Numbered from the stretch's first letter, positions 1-8,806 are shown. The stretch: DNA of 64,000 nt from Nitrosomonas sp. sh817 (GCF_030908545.1 NZ_CP133083.1:1240001-1304000), one strand, 5' to 3'. The notes: generated by a model not told the origin, from the sequence alone. Made by a program: numbers and translations.

Positions 1-140
1 CCAGAGCCATTTAATCCCATAATGGCATGGATTTCACCGCGTTTAACTGTCAGATCAATTCCTTTCAGAATTTCCTTGCCATTGATGCTGGCGTGCAACC
101 CCTGTACAGCAAGAATGGTTTTACTATTACTAACAATCAT
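1..140 (-). CDS. sufC: SufC, Fe-S assembly ABC ATPase (N-terminal part, runs off window)
   Basis: ATPase subunit of the SufBCD scaffold that builds Fe-S clusters in the cytoplasm. Only the first 46 codons are inside the window. They read as the start of an ABC ATPase: a beta-strand with [15 protein letters not shown] followed by [10 protein letters not shown], the beginning of the Walker A loop (G-x-N-G-S-G-K-S in SufC). The ATG at 138-140 overlaps the sufB stop as ATGA, so translation is probably coupled to sufB. The position directly behind sufB makes the assignment firm although the protein is incomplete. Confidence 0.9.
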   Translation of the reverse strand, partial: MIVSNSKTILAVQGLHASINGKEILKGIDLTVKRGEIHAIMGLNGS

Positions 141-1573
141 CCTACACTTCCTTCCAGTTTAAAGCTGAGAAGTTTCGTCGCTTCAACAGCAAATTCCATT
201 GGCAATTGTTGAAACACGTCTTTGCAGAAGCCATTAATAATCATCGAGACGGCTTCTTCCGCGTCAATACCACGTTGGGAAAAGTAAAAAAGCTGATCTT
301 CACCTATTTTTGATGTTGAGGCTTCATGTTCTACTTTGGCAGTATTGTTGTGTACTTGAATATACGGAAATGTATGAGCGCCGCATTGGTCGCCTATCAG
401 CATAGAATCGCACTGCGAGTAGTTCCGCGCACCTTCCGCAGTCGGAGAGATTCTTACCAGGCCGCGATAGCTGCTATTTGAGTGACCGGCTGAAATACCT
501 TTGCTAACTATCGTGCTACGAGTATTTTTACCGAGATGTATCATTTTTGTCCCCGTATCAGCCTGCTGATAATTGTTTGTAACAGCTACTGAATAGAATT
601 CGCCTACAGAGTTGTCTCCACGCAGGATGCAGGAAGGATATTTCCATGTGATCGCGGAACCTGTTTCAACTTGAGTCCAAGATATCCGGGAATTCCTGCC
701 TTTAGCCAGCCCACGTTTAGTGACGAAATTGTATATGCCACCAACTCCGTTTTCGTCGCCTGCATACCAGTTTTGCACCGTTGAATATTTGATATCTGCA
801 TCATCCAAAGCAATGAGTTCAACCACTGCGGCATGCAATTGGTTGGTATCGAATCTGGGTGCGGTGCAACCTTCAAGATATGAAACGGATGCACCTTCTT
901 CTGCAATGATTAAGGTGCGTTCAAATTGCCCGGATCCTTCGGTATTTATACGGAAATAGGTTGATAGATCCATCGGGCATTTCACACCTTTCGGGATAAA
1001 ACAAAATGAGCCATCCGTAAATACCGCAGAATTTAATGCGGCAAAGTAGTTATCTCCGACGGGAACAACCGATCCAAGGTATTTCTGGATTAATTCGGGA
1101 TGATTATGTACGGCTTCCGATATGGAACAAAAAATAATGCCAACATCAGCAAGCTTCTGTTTGTAGGTGGTTGCGACCGATACGCTGTCGAAGATTACAT
1201 CGACTGCGACGCCCGCCAATGCGGCACGTTCATGCATCGGTACGCCGAGTTTCTCGAACGTTCTCAGTAACTCAGGATCCACTTCATCCATGCTGGATAG
1301 CTTTTTTTTAGGCTTGGGAGCCGAATAATAGCTGATATCCTGAAAATCGATCGATGGATAATGGACATTCTGCCATTTAGGCTCGGTCATTGTCAGCCAT
1401 GTTTTATAAGCTTCCAGTCGGAATGTTAGAAGCCATTCCGGTTCATTTTTTTTGGCCGAAATTAACCGGATAATATCTTCGTTTAACCCTTTGGGGGCAA
1501 CATCGGATTCAATTTCGGTAACGAAGCCATGCTTATATGGTTGATTAACCAGACTTTGCAGTACTGCACTCAT
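137..1573 (-). CDS. sufB: SufB, Fe-S cluster scaffold subunit
   Basis: Scaffold subunit of the cytoplasmic SufBC(2)D complex on which Fe-S clusters are assembled. The protein has 478 residues, the usual size of SufB. The conserved C-terminal half is evident: the stretch [20 protein letters not shown] contains the conserved cysteine region, followed by [20 protein letters not shown], a SufB signature that SufD lacks. The gene lies 102 bp behind sufA and overlaps sufC by 4 bp, giving the order iscR-sufA-sufB-sufC on the minus strand. It is probably expressed from the iscR promoter and repressed by holo-IscR. Confidence 0.97.
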   Translation of the reverse strand: MSAVLQSLVNQPYKHGFVTEIESDVAPKGLNEDIIRLISAKKNEPEWLLTFRLEAYKTWLTMTEPKWQNVHYPSIDFQDISYYSAPKPKKKLSSMDEVDPELLRTFEKLGVPMHERAALAGVAVDVIFDSVSVATTYKQKLADVGIIFCSISEAVHNHPELIQKYLGSVVPVGDNYFAALNSAVFTDGSFCFIPKGVKCPMDLSTYFRINTEGSGQFERTLIIAEEGASVSYLEGCTAPRFDTNQLHAAVVELIALDDADIKYSTVQNWYAGDENGVGGIYNFVTKRGLAKGRNSRISWTQVETGSAITWKYPSCILRGDNSVGEFYSVAVTNNYQQADTGTKMIHLGKNTRSTIVSKGISAGHSNSSYRGLVRISPTAEGARNYSQCDSMLIGDQCGAHTFPYIQVHNNTAKVEHEASTSKIGEDQLFYFSQRGIDAEEAVSMIINGFCKDVFQQLPMEFAVEATKLLSFKLEGSVG

Positions 1574-1675
1574 TTGGTTTCTTCCTTTATTTTCTAATTC
1601 ATACTTTCAAAAGAAAGTGTGAATTGCCAGATAGTTTTTGTGATTTTCCAATAAAAAGAAAAATCTTATTTTTAA

Positions 1676-2023
1676 TTATAAGGTAATTGCGTTTGATTCT
1701 TTAATGCTGAAACTATCTCCACACCCGCAGGTATTATCAATGTTTGGATTGATAAACTTAAAAACACTGTTGAGACCGTCTTTCGTAAAGTCAATATGAG
1801 AGCCATCAATGTATGGAAGACTTATACGATCGACAACAACCCTGATGTTGTTGGATTCGAACAATTGATCATCCGGGTTAATTTGATCAGCATAATCGAA
1901 AGTGTAAGAAAAACCGGAACACCCTGATTTTTTTACTCCGATGCGAAAAGCCAACCCCTTACCACGCTTCGCAAGTTGTTGCTGAATATGCTTTGCGGCA
2001 TCATCAGTTAATGTAATTGCCAT
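1676..2023 (-). CDS. sufA: A-type Fe-S carrier (SufA/IscA/ErpA family)
   Basis: Small A-type carrier that accepts nascent Fe-S clusters and passes them to apo-proteins. The 115-residue protein shows the three invariant cysteines at C35 (GCSGFSY), C99 and C101 (CGCGDSF), the exact C-x63-C-x-C spacing of the family. It sits between iscR and sufB, so SufA is the likely functional name. ErpA or IscA cannot be excluded from sequence alone because the families are very close. The start ATG is followed by the usual ITLTDDAA beginning. The 188-bp gap to iscR holds no other gene that I recognise. Confidence 0.92.
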   Translation of the reverse strand: MAITLTDDAAKHIQQQLAKRGKGLAFRIGVKKSGCSGFSYTFDYADQINPDDQLFESNNIRVVVDRISLPYIDGSHIDFTKDGLNSVFKFINPNIDNTCGCGDSFSIKESNAITL

Positions 2024-2211
2024 ATGATTTATCCAATAAATTTAACTCTCTAAACAATATCACTGAATTTTCATATTATCTCTTAGATCATCCAGTCAGC
2101 ACTGAAAGGACAATCCAAATTCGACATTAATAGAATTAATTCGTTCGGTAGTTATTTATTAGAGAATTTTTGTGAGTATTAATAAATCAATAACTTAAAA
2201 CACTTTATTGT

Positions 2212-2673
2212 TTACGCCGCAGTAGATTCGCGCATATCAAGGAGCGGCACAATCGATCCGTTTTGTTGATTGATTTGATTGTCAACCAATTCTTTTAGCG
2301 TTACGGCACCAAGATATTCAAAAATCAGATCGTTCAATTTTGCCCATAGGTCATGCGTCATGCACTTTCCATCATTATGGCAATTCTCTTTGCCGCCGCA
2401 CTGTGTTGCGTCGATAGGTTCATCAACAGCGAGAATAATATCCGCGACAGAAACTTTATCTAAATCCTTTGCGAGGCAATAACCGCCACCAGGTCCGCGA
2501 ACACTGTCGACCAACTCGGATTGCCGCAATTTTGCAAATAACTGCTCAAGATAGGACAGTGAAATTTTTTGACGTTGACTGATGTCTGCCAAGGTCACCG
2601 GATGATTGCTTTGCTGCAAAGCTAGGTCTAGCAGTGCTGTAACTGCAAATCTACCTTTTGTTGTTAATCTCAT
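2212..2673 (-). CDS. iscR: IscR, Rrf2-family [2Fe-2S] regulator
   Basis: Fe-S-sensing transcription factor. The 153-residue protein begins with the Rrf2 winged helix (MRLTTKGRFAVTALLDLALQ, recognition helix around ISLSYLEQLFAKLRQSELV) and carries the cluster ligands C92, C98, C104 and H107 at exactly the E. coli IscR numbering. It heads the suf operon, so it should repress the operon when loaded with a cluster and derepress it under iron or oxidative stress. Two IscR-type boxes lie 53-108 bp upstream, which agrees with autoregulation. SufR-type Rrf2 proteins are an alternative name for the same role in a suf operon. Confidence 0.95.
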   Translation of the reverse strand: MRLTTKGRFAVTALLDLALQQSNHPVTLADISQRQKISLSYLEQLFAKLRQSELVDSVRGPGGGYCLAKDLDKVSVADIILAVDEPIDATQCGGKENCHNDGKCMTHDLWAKLNDLIFEYLGAVTLKELVDNQINQQNGSIVPLLDMRESTAA

Positions 2674-2725
2674 GATTGGCTCCTATAAAAAACGAACGGG
2701 TTAAAGATAATGTTGCTTTTTTACA

Positions 2726-2781
2726 AATACCCGATTGATTTACTCAACTATACAATACCCGATTAATTTAGTCAACTATCT
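2726..2781 (-). promoter_or_regulatory. iscR-suf promoter with two tandem IscR type 1 boxes
   Basis: Two 28-bp direct repeats abut at 2726-2753 and 2754-2781. On the minus strand each reads as a type 1 IscR site (ATAGTTGA-sTAAAT-yAATCGGGTAT), differing from the E. coli consensus at one or two positions. A sigma-70 promoter overlaps them: -35 TTGACT at 2770-2775, a 17-bp spacer, and -10 TATAGT at 2747-2752. Binding of [2Fe-2S]-IscR should block RNA polymerase directly. The tandem arrangement resembles the E. coli iscR promoter. Function is inferred from this match. Confidence 0.85.
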
Positions 2782-3145
2782 TTCGTATAAACCGAGATGG
2801 ATTTCTAGATGGTGCAAAACTGGCGCGCTCAAACTTGTCTTGTATTAACGAAGATAAACCATATAGCTTTGTATGAAGCACTGGCCGGGAAATTGCTAAG
2901 CCGTTGCCAAAGGATGGCATCCGGTTACCAGTTTTGTTTTAAGAATCCGCTGTGTTTCCTGGGTGCATCTACCCTAGACCTCTGCCTGTCCGCATTTTCA
3001 TGGACAGGCTTTCATTCACAAAAGGTGCCATTAAGCTTCATGCCGGAATAAACACCCCCCTGATCTTGCCGCGGGGTTGTTTATTAATGTTACGGCGCGA
3101 TGCATCTTTTACCTTTGATGGATAAACGCGGGAACAATTTTGCTT

Positions 3146-3516
3146 CTAAAGTATTAAATCAGCATATCCAAGTTGTTTTCGCTTAAGGCGCCCGCGAATC
3201 TCTTTCGTCATGAATTCGTCAACGAGGCCGGCGACTGGTTTATCCAAAAGTGTGCGTTCCTTTTTCTTCTATAGGATTGTTACCAAGTGCTGCCTCATTT
3301 CTTGCTAAACGGTGAAGCTCGGGCGCTTCGGTAAGTGAAATTGTCAAGGTATGCGCCAGAATCCACTCGGAACTGTTTTTCAATAATGCGAAATCGATAC
3401 TGAAAAGTGAGGCTGCTATCCGGCGAAAATCGGACACTAAGCCCATCTGAGTCTGCAATTTCATAACGCTTGGTTGATGATTTGACATTTTTCAGAAGTT
3501 TGTCATTGAGCGGCAT
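3146..3516 (-). pseudogene. Frameshifted tyrosine integrase remnant (DUF4102-type N-terminus)
   Basis: Remnant of a phage- or island-type tyrosine recombinase. The first frame (from 3516) reads LNDKLLKNVKSSTKRYEIAD then FQYRFRIIEKQFRVDSGAYL, the N-terminal arm-binding domain of P4-like integrases. A frame change near 3350 continues the domain as ISLTEAPELHRLARNEAALG plus NPIEEK, and a further change near 3250 gives LVDEFMTKEIRGRLKRKQL, the start of the core-binding domain. No catalytic domain follows. At least two frameshifts and a 3' deletion mean it is dead. It lies about 230 bp from a tRNA-Pro 3' end, the expected neighbour of such an integrase. The rest of 2782-3865 holds no gene I can support. 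Confidence 0.75.
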
Positions 3517-3746
3517 TCTGCAAAAAGGTTTTTTACTGGAAAAGAACTGTATAATATTATTTATGCGTTAATTCTGTATATATGGGGTATGTACACAGAA
3601 TTAGTGGTAATAGGTAAAATTTCTTGAAACGACTTGGAGCTAAAAAATTCATAACTCTATAATAAAAATAATAATATTATGATGCGGTGCGGATTTTTCT
3701 GGAATGATGTGAAACATGAAATGAATTGCGTGGAGTGCAAGTGGCT

Positions 3747-3773
3747 GGAGATTCGAATCCTCTCGCCCCGGCC
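3747..3773 (+). other. tRNA-Pro 3'-end fragment (probable att site remnant)
   Basis: The segment carries the T arm (GGAGA, loop TTCGAAT, CCTCT) followed by the acceptor strand CGCCCCG and GCC, matching the 3' end of bacterial tRNA-Pro, except for an A-C mismatch at the top of the T stem. Nothing resembling the D arm, anticodon arm or 5' acceptor lies upstream, so this is a fragment and not a tRNA gene. Integrative elements duplicate tRNA 3' ends as attachment sites, and a decayed integrase lies next to it, so it is read as an attL/attR scar. Confidence 0.6.
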
Positions 3774-3865
3774 GTTTGTAAAACACTTGCCGATATGATT
3801 TGTACATAACATGATGAGTAGGGATATTCCGTTTGATTTTCTGGTTGCAATTATAAACTCCTAAG

Positions 3866-4609
3866 ATGCGCATATTGCTCAGTAACGATGACGGTTATTT
3901 TGCTCCTGGCTTAGCCTGTCTTGCTGAGTCACTCTCAAGAATTGCTGAGGTCATCGTCGTGGCACCAGAAAGGGATCGTAGCGGCTCAAGCAATTCCTTA
4001 ACTTTAGATCGCCCACTTAGTCTTCACAAATCCCATAATGGTTTTTATTATGTCAATGGCACCCCAACTGATTGTGTGCATCTGGCAGTGACGGGGATGC
4101 TGGAAGTGATGCCCGATATGATTGTATCCGGGGTAAATCATGGCGCCAACATGGGAGACGACACCATTTATTCTGGCACGGTTGCTGCTGCAACAGAAGG
4201 TTTCTTACTCGGAATCCCCTCACTGGCGGTATCTTTGGTGAGTGCTTCGCACGGTAACTATATGACAGCTGCACGCGTCGCAGCCGATATGGTAAAACGC
4301 TTTAGTGAAAATGAAATCCAAAGCCCCATCTTATTAAATATCAATGTGCCTGATATCGAATACCAACAACTTCAGGGAATTGAAATTACCCGGCTAGGAC
4401 GGCGGCATAAAGCGGAACCCGTGATTAAATCACAAAACCCTCGTGGTGAAATTCTATACTGGGTGGGAGCGGCAGGTCCTGCGCAGGATGCCGGAAAAGG
4501 TACGGATTTTTATGCAGTACAACATAACCGGGTTTCGATAACTCCTTTGCAGATTGATCTTACTCATTATGATCAAATGAGTCTGATAACAAAATGGCTA
4601 AATAGTTAA
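3866..4609 (+). CDS. surE: SurE, 5'/3'-nucleotidase
   Basis: Stationary-phase survival protein SurE, a metal-dependent phosphatase that removes phosphate from nucleoside monophosphates and short polyphosphates in the cytoplasm. The 247-residue protein shows the metal site at the N-terminus ([13 protein letters not shown]8-D9), the [14 protein letters not shown] loop with S39, and [12 protein letters not shown] with the conserved Asn. The length is typical. It starts a plus-strand operon surE-pcm-nlpD, an order widely conserved in proteobacteria. The ATG at 3866 is the first codon of the conserved beta-strand, so the start is secure. Confidence 0.97.
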   Translation: MRILLSNDDGYFAPGLACLAESLSRIAEVIVVAPERDRSGSSNSLTLDRPLSLHKSHNGFYYVNGTPTDCVHLAVTGMLEVMPDMIVSGVNHGANMGDDTIYSGTVAAATEGFLLGIPSLAVSLVSASHGNYMTAARVAADMVKRFSENEIQSPILLNINVPDIEYQQLQGIEITRLGRRHKAEPVIKSQNPRGEILYWVGAAGPAQDAGKGTDFYAVQHNRVSITPLQIDLTHYDQMSLITKWLNS

Positions 4610-4652
4610 GTGCCTGTTATATTAGGATAATAATTTTTATAGGTGCTGATAG

Positions 4653-5315
4653 GTGAATGTTCGTCATTCTGGAATTGGTATGACCTCTCAGCGTACACGC
4701 ATGCGCATGATTGAGCGTTTGCGTGCACAAGGAATTACTGATGAAGTGGTATTATCGGTAATGGGTACGATCCCTCGTCATATTTTTGTTGAAGAAGCTC
4801 TGGCAAGCAGGGCTTATGAAGACGTTGCCTTACCAATCAATTATGGACAAACCATTTCTAGCCCTTGGATTGTTGCTCGGATGACCGAGTTACTGAGGGC
4901 GGATTCCAATTTAGGAAAAGTTTTAGAAATAGGCACTGGGTGCGGTTATCAAACCGCTGTACTGGCACAAATAGCGCAGAAAGTATATTCAATCGAGCGT
5001 ATCGGGCCGCTTCTAACTCGGACACGAATTCGTTTACAAGAACTGCAGGTTCGAAATATTTATCTAAAACATGCGGATGGGTTACTGGGGTTGGCTGAAG
5101 CAGGGCCGTTCGATGGTATTATCATGACGGCGGTTACAACGCATGTTCCAGCTTCACTACTCGATCAATTAGAGGTTGGCGGCCGCATGGTTTTTCCAAA
5201 AGGAACGCAGAAGCAAAATCTTTGCGTTATAGAACGCACCCCGCAAGGTTTTACCGAAACTGTACTTGAAGAAGTCAATTTTGTACCTCTGCTGGCTGGA
5301 GTCATCAAAAAGTAG
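4653..5315 (+). CDS. pcm: Protein-L-isoaspartate O-methyltransferase
   Basis: Repairs damaged proteins by methylating L-isoaspartyl residues with S-adenosylmethionine. The 220-residue protein contains the PIMT N-terminal helix (MTSQRTRMRMIERLRAQGI), the substrate loop LPINYGQTISSPWIVARMTELL and the SAM-binding motif VLEIGTGCGYQTAVLA. GTG at 4653 gives the nine-residue leader; an internal ATG at 4680 is the alternative start. It lies 43 bp behind surE and 31 bp before nlpD, in one probable operon whose members all serve stress and stationary phase. Confidence 0.96.
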   Translation: MNVRHSGIGMTSQRTRMRMIERLRAQGITDEVVLSVMGTIPRHIFVEEALASRAYEDVALPINYGQTISSPWIVARMTELLRADSNLGKVLEIGTGCGYQTAVLAQIAQKVYSIERIGPLLTRTRIRLQELQVRNIYLKHADGLLGLAEAGPFDGIIMTAVTTHVPASLLDQLEVGGRMVFPKGTQKQNLCVIERTPQGFTETVLEEVNFVPLLAGVIKK

Positions 5316-5346
5316 TAGCGCGGGAATATCTAAATGAGAAAATGTA

Positions 5347-6423
5347 ATGAATAATCCAATCAATTTCGATACTTGTAATTGTGTTCTCAGATTTATTCCT
5401 TCGTTAGGAAAGCGAATTTCATTGCAGTTTCATTTACTGTTTGTTACTGGCTTGTTTCTGGCTGGATGTAGCACCACCCAACCCCCGGTTCCGGTTGTCG
5501 ACCGTGAGAAAATTAATTCATCCGGACCATTGAGACCCACCGAACCTGCTGCTATGGACGGTCAGATGTATACTGTTCAAAGAGGCGATACGCTATATGG
5601 CATTGCGCTTAAGCATGGCATTGATTACAAAAAATTGGTGGAATGGAACGAAATCGTTGATCCGAGATCGCTTCAACCGGGTCAGAAAATCCGGTTGTCC
5701 ATGCCAGAAAAGGGATCTCAGCCAGTATTGTTTGCGCTTCCTCAACAACCTGTTACGACGACTATAGAGCCGGCTGCAGTTTCAACCGAGCCTGTGCCGA
5801 TTTCTCATGCAGAAAATCCTCCGGAGGTTGCGGATACTCATAAGATAAAAACAAGCCCTAAAGCGTTTAAATTACCTTATTCGGAACAAAATGTAGCCCG
5901 GCTGCAATATCCAGCCAATAATCCACCGGCGATGGCACCGCCACCTGTTGCAGCTGCCGTGGCAACAGGGAGCAATGCAAAAATAGAGATGGCGCCGCCA
6001 TCTCCCGAAACGCTAAAGTCAGACAAAGCATATGATTCTGATGCAACTAATTGGATATGGCCGACAAATGGAAAACTACTGGCGTCTTTTTCAAAAAACT
6101 CCAAAGGTGTAAAGATCTCAGGGCAAACAGGGCAACCGGTTCTTGCTTCGGCTGCCGGGGAAGTGGTTTATAGCGGCCATGGCCTGCGAGGTTACGGAAA
6201 TTTAATCATTATTAAACATGATAATACCTATCTGAGCGCATATGCTCACAATAGCAAGCTCCTGGTCAAAGAAGGCGAAGCGGTGGTGAAAGGCCAGAAG
6301 ATCGCCGAAATGGGGAATACCGATACGGACACGACTCAATTGCATTTTGAAATACGCAAGAACGGTAAACCCGTTGATCCGTTAGAATATTTAGCTAGCC
6401 CTGAAAAATCAACAACCGATTGA
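5347..6423 (+). CDS. nlpD: NlpD-like lipoprotein, LysM + degenerate M23 (amidase activator)
   Basis: Envelope lipoprotein that in known cases activates the AmiC amidase during daughter-cell separation. After a long n-region there is a lipobox LFLAGCS (Cys near residue 38), one LysM domain (YTVQRGDTLYGIALKHGI to LQPGQKIRLSM), a proline/alanine-rich linker and a C-terminal LytM/M23 domain. The M23 domain has GVKISGQTGQ where active enzymes carry the zinc His and Asp, and only the terminal LHFEIR histidine, as in E. coli NlpD, so it is probably catalytically inactive. It closes surE-pcm-nlpD. rpoS, its frequent downstream neighbour, is absent and the space is filled by mobile elements. Confidence 0.93.
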   Translation: MNNPINFDTCNCVLRFIPSLGKRISLQFHLLFVTGLFLAGCSTTQPPVPVVDREKINSSGPLRPTEPAAMDGQMYTVQRGDTLYGIALKHGIDYKKLVEWNEIVDPRSLQPGQKIRLSMPEKGSQPVLFALPQQPVTTTIEPAAVSTEPVPISHAENPPEVADTHKIKTSPKAFKLPYSEQNVARLQYPANNPPAMAPPPVAAAVATGSNAKIEMAPPSPETLKSDKAYDSDATNWIWPTNGKLLASFSKNSKGVKISGQTGQPVLASAAGEVVYSGHGLRGYGNLIIIKHDNTYLSAYAHNSKLLVKEGEAVVKGQKIAEMGNTDTDTTQLHFEIRKNGKPVDPLEYLASPEKSTTD

Positions 6424-6540
6424 TATCAGTAATAAAGAGTCATAGGTTCGATAGAGAAAGCGATCACGGCGGTCTAAGCGATGAACCGGTGGAAGACATG
6501 GCGAACTCAAATCTGCATGTGATGCGATTTCTAGGGTTGT

Positions 6541-6636
6541 CGTTTTTAAACTTCTTCTTCACCGGCTTATCGTCTTTCACATCCGGTAGCCGGCTGATGC
6601 CATGGCGCTGATAACAGCGATGCAGTATCTGCCATA
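6541..6636 (-). pseudogene. IS481-type transposase fragment
   Basis: On the minus strand this short stretch reads PIWQILHRCYQRHGISRLPD followed by VKDDKPVKKKFKN, which is the linker before the DDE core in IS481-like transposases (LPxVxxDKPxKKKFK). The frame is lost immediately after KFKN and the other end is cut by the repeat element starting at 6639, so only about 30 codons survive. The 6424-6540 stretch between nlpD and this fragment holds nothing else that I recognise. Confidence 0.55.
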
Positions 6637-6638
6637 TA

Positions 6639-6782
6639 GGGAACGCTGATTAATTGACTGCACGAACGAATCACTTCGTTACGCGGTACTCGCATCCTCG
6701 CTCATCTTGTTGATATGTCTCGATTGCTGCGTTCTGTGCGCCTCGTGCCTCATCTCGTTTGCTAAATTAATCAGCGCTTCCC
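6639..6782 (+). mobile_element. MITE-like repeat, copy A
   Basis: 144-bp non-coding element with terminal inverted repeats GGGAACGCTGATTAATT (left) and AATTAATCAGCGCTTCCC (right), flanked on both sides by TA (6637-6638 and 6783-6784), the target duplication typical of IS630/Tc1 relatives. Its interior is shared with five other copies in the window. The right-hand TA is also the left-hand TA of the IS630 element, so one inserted at the edge of the other. Confidence 0.85.
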
Positions 6783-6784
6783 TA

Positions 6785-7904
6785 TTGACTCGGCACAATA
6801 ATACTTGAAATTTATGAATCGCCCCCCATCTTGTTGAAATGGAAAAAGACGACGCAAGATATTCGACGCTGGAGCAACTGCATGAACGGCGCAAGCAAGT
6901 GGTGCGGTTGCATCGCAAGGGCTACGGCGTGATGCAAATTGTTGAGCTCAGTGGGCTTTCGTATCCGACAGTTCGGTTTGCGATAGATCGGTATGAAGAA
7001 GGCGGATTTTCCGCCCTGAAGCCAGGGATGCGAGGCAAGCGTACTGGTCAAGGGCGGTCACTGACAGAGGAGCAGGAACAAGCCATCCGCAAGATCATTT
7101 GTGACAAGCGTCCGGAGCAACTGAAGATGGAATTTGCGCTGTGGAATCGGGCGGCGGTCATGCAACTGATAGAGCGGGAGTACAGCATCAAGCTGTCGGT
7201 GCGCGGCGTAGGCAACTATCTGTCACGTTGGGGTTTCACTCCCCAGAAGCCGATCAAGAAGGCCTATGAGCAGCGGCCTGAAGCCGTACAAGCCTGGCTC
7301 AACGAGCAATACCCGGAAATTGAGAAGCGCGCCAAGGCGGAAGGCGGCGAGATTCACTGGGGCGATGAAACCGCCTTGGTCAATACCGATGTGCGCGGTC
7401 GTTGCTATGCTCCGGCAGGCAAGACGCCAGTCACCTACGCGGCTGGTGGTACGCGACAGAAGCTATCGATGATTGCCGCAGTGACGAATCAGGGCAAAAC
7501 ACGCTGGATGATTATCGACGAGGCCTTCAACGCCGACAGGCTGATCGAATTCCTCGAAGCGCTGATCAAGGATGCCGGGAAGAAGGTATTCTTGATTCTC
7601 GACAATCTGCGGGTTCATCACAGCAAACAGGTCAAGGCATGGGTCGCTGAACGACAAGACAAAATCGAGCTGTTCTACCTGCCCAGCTATAGCCCGGAAC
7701 TGAATCCGGAGGAACGCCTCAATGCCGACCTCAAGCATGCCATCGGGACGAAAGTGCCGGTGCGCACCAAGGCCAAACTCAAACTCGCTGCCACCGAACA
7801 CATGGTTAAACTTGAACAATCACCCGAACGGGTCAAAAGCTTCTTTCAAGATCCGAGGGTCAAATATGCCGCTTGAAACTTCAAACTTCATCTGGCCGGA
7901 TCAA
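6785..7904 (+). mobile_element. Complete IS630-family insertion sequence
   Basis: 1120-bp element bounded by imperfect inverted repeats: TTGACTCGGC at the left end and, read inward from the right, TTGATCCGGC, with further similarity (TTGAAxTTT) inside. It is flanked by TA at 6783-6784 and 7905-7906, the IS630 target duplication. One transposase gene fills it. Both ends and the reading frame are intact, so it may still move. The right end has landed in the 3' end of a lipoprotein gene, and the left end abuts repeat copy A. Confidence 0.88.
6839..7876 (+). CDS. IS630-family transposase
   Basis: DDE transposase that cuts and pastes its element into TA sites. The 345-residue protein has an N-terminal helix-turn-helix region (YGVMQIVELSGLSYPTVRFA), a winged-helix segment (SVRGVGNYLSRWGFTPQKP) and the DDE catalytic core: D176 in IHWGDE, D255 in FLILDN and E291 in SPELNPEE, the 35-residue last spacing typical of the family. 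There is no frameshift, so it looks functional. Its start lies 54 bp inside the left inverted repeat. It has no functional link to the flanking genes. Confidence 0.96.
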   Translation: MEKDDARYSTLEQLHERRKQVVRLHRKGYGVMQIVELSGLSYPTVRFAIDRYEEGGFSALKPGMRGKRTGQGRSLTEEQEQAIRKIICDKRPEQLKMEFALWNRAAVMQLIEREYSIKLSVRGVGNYLSRWGFTPQKPIKKAYEQRPEAVQAWLNEQYPEIEKRAKAEGGEIHWGDETALVNTDVRGRCYAPAGKTPVTYAAGGTRQKLSMIAAVTNQGKTRWMIIDEAFNADRLIEFLEALIKDAGKKVFLILDNLRVHHSKQVKAWVAERQDKIELFYLPSYSPELNPEERLNADLKHAIGTKVPVRTKAKLKLAATEHMVKLEQSPERVKSFFQDPRVKYAA

Positions 7905-8806
7905 TAGTAATCATCGCGATCGCGATACATGACGACCGTGTAATGAACGCCATACTCGGTGCCCGGTTGGCGGTACGCGTCCAGATCAAAGGGGTAACCA
8001 TGATTGGAATCAAGTTTGCTGGCAACCTTGTCCGCGTTAATTTCGTCGTACCAGTTCCATTCACCGGCATTCAACCGCTCTGCGACGGCCGAAAAGTATC
8101 GCGTATCGCCTGCATAATAGCCGCGAATCCGAACCGGCGTGACATCATGCTTGCGCAATTGCTTATCCAGTTCTTTGGCGGTTAAATGCGTGAACACCAT
8201 CGAAGGTCCGGGGCGTTCTTCGACGATCGCCGCGTATTTGCGGACATCGTTAACCGTATAGACGGCGAAGTCGGCGATGCGATTTGAATCGGTTGCCGAT
8301 TGTTTCAAGGCTGTTTCATCGAGATCGACACGGACATCCGACTTGGGCCCCGGGCCTTTGTGCAGCACCAGCGTGAAACGTATCTCACCGTTGACTTCAC
8401 ACGCAGTGACTGACACTGGCCGCGCGCCGCTAGCGGCGATTTTCGTATCAAGCTCAGCGGCGGTAAGTTCCGGTAAAAAAATACTCTCAATGCCTGCAAC
8501 CCGGTAAATGATGGCGGCGAAACGCCGGTCGTCGTTGCTGCCATAAACTGAGAGCCGGACTTGGTGCATTTCCGGAAGTTCAGCATCGTCGATGCGTTTC
8601 GGATTGATATCGTGCGACCAGAGCCAGCCTTCAGGTGGATTTGGAGAAAATTTCATAGGTTCACCATTTTTTGTAGATCCGGAATTGGTCGATTGATGAT
8701 CTCCCGTTCCGGGCGTGTTTGTTTTAAGGCTGCTATCGGTGCTGCAACCGATAATCATCGTGATTGCAAGCATCGCAACGATAGATTGCGGCCGGTAATG
8801 CATCAT
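7901..8806 (-). CDS. Lipoprotein with tandem beta-repeats, 3' end altered by IS630
   Basis: Predicted lipoprotein of unknown role. An N-terminal signal ends in a lipobox IGCS (Cys near residue 21), followed by a Ser/Thr/Gly-rich linker. The body repeats a unit of about 50 residues built on a pattern like RFAAIIYRVAG, KYAAIVEERPG and YFSAVAERLN, preceded by leucine-rich helices (LTAAELDTKI, LTAKELDKQL). This resembles the tandem repeats found in bacterial polyglycine-hydrolase-like or beta-repeat proteins; that family link is tentative. The last codons and the TGA (7901-7903) are supplied by the IS630 insertion, so the native C-terminus may be lost. A CRP-type palindrome lies upstream. Confidence 0.6.
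   Translation of the reverse strand: MMHYRPQSIVAMLAITMIIGCSTDSSLKTNTPGTGDHQSTNSGSTKNGEPMKFSPNPPEGWLWSHDINPKRIDDAELPEMHQVRLSVYGSNDDRRFAAIIYRVAGIESIFLPELTAAELDTKIAASGARPVSVTACEVNGEIRFTLVLHKGPGPKSDVRVDLDETALKQSATDSNRIADFAVYTVNDVRKYAAIVEERPGPSMVFTHLTAKELDKQLRKHDVTPVRIRGYYAGDTRYFSAVAERLNAGEWNWYDEINADKVASKLDSNHGYPFDLDAYRQPGTEYGVHYTVVMYRDRDDYY

Noticed and set aside
2809..3051. Plus-strand frame of 80 codons in the scar region
   Set aside because: No family resemblance, odd composition and no ribosome-binding site; it lies in decayed DNA.
3649..3873. Minus-strand frame of 74 codons with GREDSNLQPLA
   Set aside because: This is the well-known artefact of translating the antisense of a tRNA 3' end; it overlaps the tRNA-Pro fragment and has no other support.
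6420..6611. Short plus-strand frame behind nlpD considered as an rpoS N-terminus
   Set aside because: The residues do not resemble sigma-38, and the opposite strand encodes IS481 transposase debris.
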